Assembly: GCF_003589595.1 (NCBI RefSeq)
Contig: NW_020653715.1
Location: 3,132,134 to 3,196,133 of the forward strand
DNA: 64,000 bases
Direction: 5' to 3'
DNA from: Hyposmocoma kahamanoa
Lineage: Eukaryota > Arthropoda > Insecta > Lepidoptera > Cosmopterigidae
Every line of letters begins with the position of its first letter. The stretch's first letter is position 1. The notes below the pieces were generated by a model that had not been told where the DNA came from, did no database searches, and was given only the letters and a program-made list of their open reading frames with translations. Below are positions 55,043 through 64,000 of this stretch, one piece after another. Made by a program: the position numbers and the translations under genes.

Positions 55043-57345
55043 CTGCGGAACAGGTGGGCGTTAGCGTAAAACCTACTCATATCATCACCAATCCACCACG
55101 CCTGAGGCAAGTGCTGGGCACTGGTCTGATCTTGGGACGGGATGTAGGCGGTAGTCTACCACGGCCCGATGCGAAATGTGAAACTACTTCTACGTGCGTA
55201 ATGTTGGTGCTTCTATGTAATTGAAAACAAACATATTTAAACGATTTTAGTGGGATTTCGGATATTTTTTTGTACAACACATTTGTACAAAAAAAAATAG
55301 TTGCGTTTTGCGGATTGCCGCGTCGATATGACGGTCGAGACTACATTACAACAAGGTAATATACGATAGCGAGGTTTTATATTGCTTTAGGCTTATTTCA
55401 GCTGACAGCTCGCTTATACGGGAATCGCAAAACGGTCGCGCAGACCGTTGTTTACCTGCAGCACGTCCCACAGCGCGGCGCAAGCGCCCCACGCAGCGGC
55501 GGCTACCGCGGGCAGCGCCAGGTCCGTGCGCGCCGCGCGCCAGCGCAGCAGCGCCAGCATCAGAGACGCGTGCGCCGCACACCCGCCTGTCACACAATGC
55601 AAACATCACGTGGTAGGTACACGAACTGGCAAACAAATGATCCACTAGTGGTAAGTAATGCCGCTTTCTAAGTATTTTAACATTATGAATGGGTAGGTAA
55701 GTTTTAAATCTCATTGCCTATCATTGCGCTAGTTTTTTTTCTTTGCAATTAAGTAGGATGGTACACAATCAAAACTAACCTGCAGCTAGTGCGATGCGAC
55801 GCCCTCTGGCGGCTGCCATACTGAGTGTGGCGGCGGTGAGCGACTGCAGTGCCCCCGCGCCCAGTAAAGCACGCCATGCGCATGCCCAACCACCTACGCA
55901 AACGCCGTACCACTGCAAATTCAATTACACGAAGAAATATTGAAGTATTAAGTTCAGGATGATGGCGATAATAGTAACAGCCCAGGGAGAAATCTTTTAC
56001 CTTCATATAAGAAGTGTATATGAATCCCTGATGTAAACCGATGAAGAATCCCATCGGCACGCCGAGCAGCGCTCTCGGATCTCGCAGCGTAGAGCGAGTG
56101 TCTGGTGGCGGCGCGGGAGACGAGGTAGCCCCATACACACCCAGCCCGATCGCTATGAGGGCCAGAAAGGCCCAGGCCGCAACGAGGATCCTTCGACCCT
56201 CTGCGCTTAATACAGTGCCTAATACGGCTTGTGTATCTGGGCAGCCCGCAGCACCGCATGTTCGCTCCTTGAAACAGTTTCGATATCCATCATAAATCTG
56301 ATCATTCGATAACATGCGTCTGGAAACTGTTTTGAGAAATATGCGTGCGCTTTGTTATATGTATTTTTAATCACAGAATTAATACACATTGATCATAATT
56401 AACTTAAAAATACAAACCTCATAATCATCTTCCAGAAAATATTCATCTTCAGTTGGAGGCCATTTTGGTAAAGACGTGTTCGTCGGGAGTGGCGTCAGCG
56501 ACAGCGGTGTCAAATCTTCTGGCCAGATCGTCAACGCTCCTCCTAGCATCAGAGCACCGAATACCAAGCCCAAATCTTGAGCAGCTCGAAGCGCTCGTAA
56601 AGCTCTTCTCAGAGCAATTTTTCTTCTCCGTTCATCACCAGCTGCTTGTGCTAAATTAGTGGCTGACACTGATAATGCCAAAGACATCGGCGACAACGTA
56701 ACTCCACATAGCCCGTACAAGGGCAGAAGCACCGATAGTGGAGTCGCAACAGTATGCGCTGATAACAGAACACAAACGAATAAATGAGCTAATGTTATGA
56801 CTATTCTAGTTCCAGTCTTTTGAAGAATTAGGGGTGAGAAGGGAGCAATGATTGCTGCGACACTGTGCATGACTGCTAAAGGCATGGCCCCAGCTTCGGC
56901 ACCAGCAAAGGCTGTGAACGGAACTAGGGCAGTGGCGCAAAGACCGCTTGATATGCAGAGTAGAGTGAATCGTCTGACGAGAGGTTGTGGGACTTTCGGT
57001 GGTTGTCGAGTGATTAGACGGCGCACTGACGCAGCTCCAACAGAGGACGTGGCAGAATCCCTTCTTCGATTCGGCGCAACGGGCACTGCCCGCAACGGAG
57101 TTTTCGGCTTCCTCCAAAGCCATTCTTTTTTGTATATCGTACTGACTGGTAACTGGAAAAAATGGTCACAAGATTGTAACACGTTTTAGACTCAGCGAGA
57201 CTGAGACACAGTCGCAAGTTGTAATCAATCTATTAAAATGTATATCTACCTGAGTGATGATAGCACGATGACGGTGTGGGTCGGAGACGGTTCGCGCGGC
57301 GCGGGACGGTCGCGCGCGCTCCGTTAGTTCGGGTAGGCTGCCCAT
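54842..57345 (-). CDS. UNC-93-like major facilitator transporter (6 exons)
   Basis: Exons in transcript order: 57250-57345, 57152-56414, 56326-56001, 55912-55780, 55586-55456, 55042-54842; introns 87-413 bp, all GT-AG, total 542 codons with stop. The cytoplasmic N-terminus is Arg/Ser/Pro-rich. Membrane segments then begin with RFTLLCISSGLCATALVPF and continue through AGAEAGAMPLAVMHSVAAII and LLPLYGLCGVTLSPMSLAL. A large loop with NTS follows, then NDQIYDGYRNCFKERTCG with paired cysteines, VAAWAFLALIAIGLGVYG, GVPMGFFIGLHQGFIYTSY and three Ala/Leu-rich C-terminal helices. This order matches UNC-93/UNC93A-like proteins (12-TM MFS fold, potassium-channel regulation in worms; substrate in insects unknown). 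Exons 4-6 are extremely GC- and Ala-rich compared with flanks. The start is the first in-frame ATG of exon 1. UNC-93-like is judged from motif resemblance; another MFS subgroup is possible. Confidence 0.8.
55456..55586 (-). CDS. UNC-93-like exon 5
   Basis: Acceptor gtgacag, donor CAG|GTAAAC; encodes GCAAHASLMLALLRWRAART then LALPAVAAAAWGACAALWDV, one to two membrane helices. Confidence 0.8.
55780..55912 (-). CDS. UNC-93-like exon 4
   Basis: Acceptor tttgcag, donor G|GTTAGT; encodes WYGVCVGGWACAWRALLGAG then ALQSLTAATLSMAAARGRRI. The GVCVGG motif recurs at the start of exon 6. Confidence 0.82.
56001..56326 (-). CDS. UNC-93-like exon 3
   Basis: Acceptor ctcaaaacag chosen because it preserves frame with the upstream donor; donor AAG|GTAAAA. 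Encodes FSRRMLSNDQIYDGYRNCFK, the cysteine loop, then two membrane segments ending GLHQGFIYTSYMK. Confidence 0.8.
56414..57152 (-). CDS. UNC-93-like exon 2
   Basis: Acceptor ttttccag; encodes LPVSTIYKKEWLWRKPKTPL, the basic N-terminal region and the first group of membrane helices, ending WPPTEDEYFLEDDYEV. Donor T|GTATTT is used here. The nearer GAG|GTTTGT would shift the frame with either acceptor. Confidence 0.8.
57250..57345 (-). CDS. UNC-93-like exon 1
   Basis: 32 codons from ATG, MGSLPELTERARPSRAARTV then SDPHRHRAIITQ, donor CAG|GTAGAT. No upstream in-frame ATG was seen in the short GC-rich leader. Confidence 0.7.
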
Positions 57346-58381
57346 GCGCCGACGCCTATATATTCAGGTTATCTGTAACATTTGAAAACAATTTGACACA
57401 AATACTTTGAAGGTCTTACAGCGGCGTTCGGGCTATATGGTCTTCCATTGTTTGACGATGCATTTCGGATCGATTTGTTTACTGGTAGCTGTCGTTAAAC
57501 TTAGTTCTTGTATCACATTCCTCACTTGACCGCAGCGGGTTTATCGCTTGCCTATTATGGACTTTCTTAACTTTTCTTTATATTATATAATTGTGTTAGG
57601 TATATTACGTGTATTGTCTATGTTGCTTAGTAACATGGCTATGTAACATCCAATATAAGTATTATATATAGTATTGTATATACACTAGTTTTTAGAGTAT
57701 GAATTAGACTTTACTGGATGTGTATAGAACAATTTTACTATTAATAATCAGTTGTTCTACAGATGAACTTAAAATAAGGACTATAAGAGTAAATCTTAAT
57801 AGAGATTACACTTAATTAAGTTGTTTGGTATTAAGAAGGTGTTAAAATTTTGACTTGAGTGAAATAAGTCTATAAGAACAATTTCTTTTTTGTAAAACCA
57901 TTTATAGAGAACTATTATTTAAATGTATACCATATTAAGAATGTCTATAGATATAACAGTTTTAAGGCAAAGGCTTTTGACCTAAATGTTTTTAAAAACA
58001 ACACATTTTTTACAATCCCATAACAAAAATGTGTCGCACATATAATGACCTTATTAAGGACAATAAACAACTAGATATATTTTATTCTAAGTGTCACGTA
58101 TTTAAAAAGTCTGTCTCAGATGTCCTCATGTAGTACAGTTAAACTATAAAAATTTAAATAATAATTATATTCATTTTAACACTTTTTCTTTCTTTTTGTG
58201 TATTTTCTTTTATATGTTGGAATTGGTTCAAAACAAACAACTACAAAATTTATATTGGTATAAATTTTGTAGTTTAATTGACAGTAACTTTCATAAACAT
58301 GCCGTACGTACACGCTCCTGGTTGGCATTATGGTTAAAATCTAGTTTTAAACAAATTAATGTGTTAATCTATGTTGGATGT
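57346..58381. other. 5' flank of the UNC-93-like gene; AT-rich
   Basis: The first about 30 bp are GC-rich; the rest is AT-rich with no recognised element. No promoter motif could be chosen with confidence. Confidence 0.4.
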
Positions 58382-58965
58382 TAGTCAGGGGTACTTGTAA
58401 TTCCATAACAAGTACGCGGGTATGTGACCCCGGCTCCCCGAGCTACTACCGTCTCTAATCTCCTATTTTCCTTCCGAGACAGTAGTATCCTATACCTAAA
58501 TTTCATTTCCCAATATCCATTTTCTCCTTCCCCCCTGACCACATCCTTTACCAATCCTATTTTTATTTCCTTCCCCTCCGCCAATCTACGGTTGCCGTGC
58601 CTATGGATGCGTGGTTAGAGGCATGCCTAGTCGAAAGTGTGCCACAAACCCTGGGACCGAGCGAACCCAGAAATAGGTTAGCTTTACCCTGGCAAGCGGG
58701 GCACTGCCAGGATGGACTTATATTTTTCCCCAGCTTCTCGTGGGACTGCAATGGTTACTTTGTTAAATAACAACCAAAATGGCGGCGATGTGGTTCGCCA
58801 CCCGTCACGTCTCGGTTTCCGCGGGGGCGGAAAGTGGACAGCAGAAAGCCACTTTGCTACTTTGAATGTTAGAGGAGGTATGAATGATAAAATAGAAGAA
58901 GTATGTAAGATGATGAATGAAAGAAGAATTGATGTTCTTTGTGTGAATGAGACGAAGAGAAAAGG

Positions 58966-61860
58966 ATGCGATACGACGACGCATGGCACACAGCGTACTG
59001 GTCAGGAGTGCCCGAAACCTGCAGAGGGTGCCAAGGAGTTGGCGTATTCTTTTCTTCTAGAATGAATGAATGTGTTCTTGAGTTTGAGTGTGTAAGCCCT
59101 AGACTCCTATGGGTGAGGTTGAAAGTTGGCCTGACTCGCATCTTTATTTTAGGGGTTTATGCTCCGACAGATACGGGTTCAAAGCAGATCACCAAAGCCC
59201 AAATAGAAAGAGAGGAATTTTGGGACAGTGTAAGAGAGGTTTTGAATAAAAGTCAACAAAATGAAAGGATTATCATGTTAGGAGATTTCAATGGATGGGT
59301 AGGAGTGAAGCGTGATGGATATGAAAATGTGTTTGGAACGTTTGGAGATGAAAGAGTGAACGATAATGGAAAGTGTCTACTCGAAGTATGTTTGGAGTGG
59401 AATCTTTTAGTGACAAACACCATGTTTCAACACAAAAAGATCCACATGTATACAAGAGCAGAAGGAAGTTTGAGGAGTATGATAGATTTTGTAATAGTGG
59501 ATGAAAGATTAGGAAAAAAGGTGCTTGACACGCGAGCATACCGTGGAGTTGGTATCGACACCGACCACTTTCTGGTGGTTAGCCGAATAGGTGGTCTTTT
59601 TACAAGGTGGCGGCATCGAGTGAAGGAACCTGTTAGTGTGCTAGAACGAATAAAAGTTGAGAATTTGCAGAAGACAGATGTGAAAAATGAATATGTGAGT
59701 AAACTGATTGAAAGGTTTGATGGAATAGAAGAAGTATGTAGGATTGAAGATTTATGGAAGCTATTTAAGGAAGGAATGGTAGAGGTCGCTACTGATATGT
59801 GTGGAGTATCCAAAAGGAAAAAAGGGCTGAAGATGAGGAATGTTTGTTTGGATGAAGATGTCCGTAATGTTCTGTCTGATAAGAAGAAAGCGTGGTTAGA
59901 TTGGTTATCTATGAAAGCTAATGAAAGAATACAAAAGGCAACGAAAGAGGATGTAAACAAGGCAAGGAAAGAGTATAAAAGAATAAAAGATGTAGCGAAA
60001 GATGTTGTGGGAAGGAAGAAAGAGTGCCAGAAAGACGAGTTTGACAGGAGATTATCTGATGACTTTCAAAGCAACATTAAGTGGTTTTGGAAGTCCTTAA
60101 GAACAGCTAGAGGCAAAACCACAACCTCGCAACTGCAAAAAATCAGAGGCCACGATGGCAGTATAGTGAAAGGAGAAGAATGCGTATTAAAGAGATGGAA
60201 GGAGTATTTTGAAAGTTTGTTTGAAAAGGAAGATGTACAAATGCAGGCTCAGATCGCCATAGAGACGAGCGGAAGTCAAAATGAAAGTATAAGCATGGAA
60301 GAGATTATAAAGGCATTGAATACTATGAAATCTGGTACAGCTGCGGGATATGACAGAATTACTGTTGAAATGCTGAGGGCTGGACAGGGTGTGATCGCTA
60401 GTCAGCTATACCGCCTTTTCAACCTTTGTTGGTCAAGCGGCCGAGTGCCAGGAGACTGGGGCAAGGCTGTCATCATACCATTATATAAGGGAAAAGGGTC
60501 GCAGCAAGACTGCAAAAATTACCGCGGAATCAGTCTTCTTAGCATTGTCGGCAAATTATATGCAAAGGTATTGATTGAGAGAGTGATGAAAGAAACGGAA
60601 GAAAAAATTTGGGACGTGCAAGCGGGATTTAGAAGAGGAATGGGATGCATGGATCAGGTCTTCTCCTTGCGTAACATAACCGAAAAGTTTTTGGCTAAAA
60701 GACTTTTTTGGGAAAAAGTCTATTGCGCTTTTATAGACTTGGAGAAGGCCTACGACAGAGTATCAAGGAAAGAATTGTGGTCGACTTTGCCTATGTATGG
60801 GGTGGACGGCAGTCTAGTTCAGGCACTGAAATCTCTCTATGAGGATTCCAGTGCCTGTGTCAGAATAAATGGTGCTTACACTGACTGGTTCGATATCGGG
60901 AAAGGTGTTAGACAGGGATGTGTAGCGTCGCCATGGCTGTTCAACCTAATTATGGACAATTGTTTGAAAGTTTTGAAAGAGAGTACGTGTGGGCTGAGAA
61001 TGAATGGTTTACTCATCAAGTGCCTCCTATACGCCCAATACCCAGTGGTATTAGCGTCGTCAGTGGAGGAGTTGCAGGAGATGGTAAATATTATGCATGG
61101 TGCTCTGAAAAGGAAAGGAATGAAAATTAATGTGGGAAAGACAAAGGTAATGGTTTTTGAAAGAGAGGAAGATATGACGATTTGCACAATATTGATTGAA
61201 GGAGAGAAAGTGGATCAAGTGAAAGAGTTTGTGTATTTGGGTTCTACGTTTACGTGTGATGGAAAATGTGAAAGAGACATTGAAAGAAGAGTGAATGCAG
61301 GGAATCAGGTGAATGGTGCCTTGCATACCTTCATGGGTAGCCAGAAAGTGTCTAAAAAGGCACGATTGGCTGTGCATGGGGGGGTGCTGGTTCCTACACT
61401 TATGTATGGTAGTGAATGTTGGGTTTGGCAGAAGAAGTATGAAAGTAGAATTAATGCAGTAGAAATGAGAGCTTTGAGGAGTATGGCTGGAGTGACTCGG
61501 ATGGATAAATTACGGAACAGTGTGATAAGAGAGCGTTGCGGCGTGGAAGAAGATATAGTGACAAAGATAGAGAAAGGGATGCTTAGATGGTTCGGACATG
61601 TAGAGAGAATGAATGAAAGAAGAGTGACGAAACAGATTTATAAGGCGAGTGTGAGCGGGCAAGTTGGTATGGGCCGACCAAGGAGAACGTATCATGACCA
61701 AATTGAGGCCATCCTAAAGAAGGGCCAGATCAAGAGTACCCTTAACCGACGAGTGTGTATGAAAGCATTGATGCGTGTTGATGAGGCGAAGGATGTGTGT
61801 CAGGACCGTAGCAAGTGGAAGACTGTTGTCTCTGCCTACCCCGATGGGAAAAAGGCGTGA
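58966..61860 (+). pseudogene. Endonuclease/reverse-transcriptase ORF of the RTE element
   Basis: 964 codons open, but the true N-terminus (about 85 residues with the first two endonuclease motifs) is in another frame at 58712-58970. The catalytic aspartate pair of the polymerase is replaced (GCC CAA TAC at 61033-61041), so no active reverse transcriptase could be made even if the frameshift were bypassed. The rest of the frame is unbroken, so inactivation is fairly recent or the copy was mobilised in trans. Confidence 0.88.
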
Positions 61861-61882
61861 AGTATATGTATGTATGTATGTA
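61861..61882. repeat. TATG tail microsatellite of the RTE element
   Basis: About four TATG units directly after the ORF stop. Confidence 0.8.
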
Positions 61883-61889
61883 TGGATGT

Positions 61890-63483
61890 CGACTGTTATG
61901 TTCATCTAATAAACTTAAAAAAAGACAGATTTAGAACAAATTATTCTTTCAATGCAACGTGGACGTCGATGTCATACACGGTGTATCAAACCAGTGAACA
62001 GTATTCCAGAATTCCTTCCGTCTAGTTATGTATTTTTTCTGTAATTTTGTATTTTTATTTAATGTAATTTTCATGCATGTGCGAAAGACAACTGGCAGTA
62101 ACCGTATTAATTTATTGTTTTTTGCAATTTTAAAATTATTTTGGTTATTCTTGCAACTAACGGAATACTGCACCATTATGGGCACTGGCGACGCATCAAG
62201 TAAGATCAGTGATTGTAAAATTGTGAGTGAAAAGACTCAGTCTTTTAAGGCCTTTTAAAAAAACTCGACTCATTTTTGAAGCCTCACGACTAGTCTAGTC
62301 TTTTAACCCTCAAGTCTTGAGTCTTAAGACTAAAACTGAATACTAATTCGAGTCGAAGTCTTTTAACCCTAGGAAGCTTAAAAGACTTATAGGACTAAAA
62401 GGACTAAAACGACTGATGCCCTATAGAGTCATGCCGTACGGCGTGATTTTATTTCTACTCAAATGACATTTATTTTAAGATTAATATACGGTTATATACG
62501 TAATAAAAAAAAGTTTGTGTTACAAAGGCGTAACCCTTTGGCAAAACAAAACTATTGTCGTTTGACCTAGAATGATGAATGAAACATACTATTTATGGAC
62601 GTATCAAATGGAGGAACAGCCTCTGCCTACCCCTGAATGGGTGACAGGCGAGATTTTTATTAATGCGCTGCCATGCTCCGATCCTCCCAAGGCATTGAAA
62701 TTTTTCTTATTTAAATTTAAATAGCATAAAATCTACATTGATAAATTTAACTTCCTCTGCCTTCTCGCCCGCCGGTTTGCGCTGGCTCTAACATAAATAA
62801 GTAACCATAATATTATAGGACTAGAAATTATTCGCTAACACAATAAATATCAAGCTACATATTGACGTATCTTGTTCCGTTGCACTAGAGGCGATTTTCG
62901 AACAAAAATGTGTAGTCTGATGCAAAATGGTGTCCTTGTTGTACAATGGTGTACTTGTTTATTCAAAGTAAATTAACTAGAACAGAGATAGGCAAAATGA
63001 GTCATTTATTTTTAGCAGATATTATTATAATGTATGGGTACATAGTAGAGCAACGAAGGAATAAACCAGCAGACCCTATTTGTTTATAATAATTATTCTT
63101 TATTTATTTTATTAAGAATTAGGTACAAAAAGAAAAACTTAAGTCTAGCTGCTAAGGGTATAACAAAAACCATTTTTGGTTTGATCGTAAACCGGCATTC
63201 TCCATCTAGGCAAATAAATCAAAAGTTATAAACGAAACAAATAAAAACAATAACAATAAAGAAGAATAAACACAAAACAAAGATTATAAATACACAAATA
63301 TAACTCATTTGTAATGCTATCATTAACTAAATTATTGTTATTTAAAATACAAGTAAAATATACAAGATATCAATATTTTTCATTAGAATGTCAATGAATT
63401 GTATGTGAAGTGCAAATCCACAAGAGTTTTATTATAAAGCAATGAGCAGCATCGCAACTTTGAAATAGCAGTTTTAAAATGGT
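61890..63483. other. AT-rich intergenic
   Basis: 62210-62420 is rich in AGACT/AGTCTTTTAA words, a diffuse low-copy repeat. 62877-62914 is an inverted copy of 30052-30087. 63080-63120 looks like a LINE-type A/T tail. No gene recognised. Confidence 0.4.
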
Positions 63484-63554
63484 ATATACATACAAAAAAA
63501 AAATAAGAACATACAGTCGAATTGAGAACCTCCTCCTTTTTTGAAGTCGGTTAA
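63484..63554 (+). mobile_element. CGGTT family, 3'-end fragment
   Basis: ACATACAGTCGAATTGAGAA, CCTCCTCCTTTTTTGAAG and TCGGTTAA match the last 70 bp of the family. Confidence 0.75.
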
Positions 63555-64000
63555 AAAGCAACCCCTAGAGTAACTCACAAAATTACATTCAAAGTCAAAA
63601 TAAAATAATCATTTATTCCACATGTAACATTTTTACACTTGAAAACGTCATTTTTTAAGCTACTGCTCGTTCACTGTGCCGCCTTCCCGAGAAAGAAACT
63701 CTAAATATTGCTCTTTTCAAATAAACAAATGCTACGGAATACACTTTGAATCAAACAATCTTTATCTAACATGTAGTCTACCATTTTGTAATATGACTTT
63801 CCAATTAAAATACTTTTAATGTAAATTTTATACTTAGGAAATGACAATCTTAATCTATGCTCTTAAAGTAACCATGAGTTTGGACTTAGTTCTAAGGTTA
63901 ATATTATGGATATCTTCTTTCTTAACGAAATCATGTAAATTTTTACGGGCATGCAAAATATTTGAGTAAATGTACTGCGATGCCACAGTCATGATACCAG
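63555..64000. other. AT-rich end of window, no feature recognised
   Basis: Nothing could be assigned here on either strand. Confidence 0.4.

Larger units (their letters stand above)
58382..61882 (+). mobile_element. RTE-class non-LTR retrotransposon, nearly full length, inactivated
   Basis: About 3.5 kb. Coding starts at ATG 58712 in one frame (ATLNVRGGMNDKI, RIDVLCVNETKRKG) and passes by frameshift near 58970-59000 into an open 964-codon frame (58966-61860). Endonuclease motifs: GVYAPTD, LGDFNGWVG, MIDFVIVDERL and DTDHFLVV. Reverse-transcriptase motifs: NYRGISLLS, AGFRRGMGCMDQ, FIDLEKAYDRV (catalytic Asp 591) and GVRQGCVASPWLF. Motif C reads YAQY (689-692) instead of YADD. Then GMKINVGKTKVMVF and the RTE-type tail WFGHVERM, GRPRRTYHDQIEAILKKG, SAYP. 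A TATG microsatellite ends the element. TGGATGT on both sides (58375-58381, 61883-61889) is a possible 7-bp target duplication. Confidence 0.9.

Noticed and set aside
54635..55069. 144-codon plus-strand ORF
   Set aside because: Starts inside a SINE and then reads the antisense of the GC-rich last exon of the UNC-93-like gene.
56320..56417. Splice junction GAG|GTTTGT to tttccag|ACG in the UNC-93-like gene
   Set aside because: It gives a frameshift with an early stop; the alternative canonical pair 56413/56327 restores the frame.
1..64000. CRISPR arrays, bacterial operons, rRNA genes, piRNA or viral integration clusters
   Set aside because: No regularly spaced repeats, no prokaryotic gene features, no rRNA sequence, and no recognisable viral proteins on either strand.

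Overview
This window is eukaryotic nuclear DNA, almost certainly from a moth or butterfly (Lepidoptera). Coding exons are short with GT-AG introns, the background is AT-rich, and most of the sequence is insect-type transposable-element debris: tRNA-headed SINEs, RTE-class and R1/Jockey-like LINE fragments, foldback MITEs, one hAT MITE and a Penelope-like fragment. No bacterial operons, ribosome binding sites, CRISPR arrays or rRNA genes are present. Lepidoptera is inferred from the repeat families and protein resemblance recalled from memory; no search was run.

Three host protein genes can be supported. (1) Positions 6398-33949, + strand: the 3' eleven coding exons of mitochondrial proline dehydrogenase (PRODH; sluggish-A in flies), 513 codons with matching splice phases at every junction. 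The first ~100 codons, with the transit peptide, are not found and probably lie upstream of the window. The introns (0.5 to 6.2 kb) carry most of the mobile-element content. (2) Positions 45438-46739, - strand: a single-exon histidine acid phosphatase-family protein of 433 aa with signal peptide and C-terminal membrane segment, whose two catalytic signatures are both degraded, so it is probably a pseudoenzyme. (3) Positions 54842-57345, - strand: a six-exon, 541-aa multi-pass transporter of the UNC-93-like major facilitator group, rebuilt here exon by exon.

Layout: 1-6397 is repeat-rich and upstream of or intronic to PRODH; it includes a 991-bp element with 10-bp target-site duplications. 6398-33949 is PRODH. 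33950-45437 is intergenic with MITEs, LINE fragments and a GC-rich block (40331-40690) followed by a long quiet AT-rich tract ending in a polyadenylation hexamer, a possible unrecognised terminal exon. 46740-54841 is intergenic, with an inverted SINE pair and three LINE remnants. 57346-64000 is upstream of the UNC-93-like gene and holds a nearly full-length RTE-class LINE (58382-61882) inactivated by a frameshift and by loss of the reverse-transcriptase YADD motif.

The three genes show no sign of working as one pathway: proline catabolism, a secreted or membrane phosphatase-like protein and a transporter are simply neighbours. I did not find a convincing new biological system. The observations most worth checking are the degenerate phosphatase, the 10-bp-TSD element, two SINE heads sharing one tail, the nested and foldback elements inside PRODH introns, and the competing splice sites of the UNC-93-like gene.
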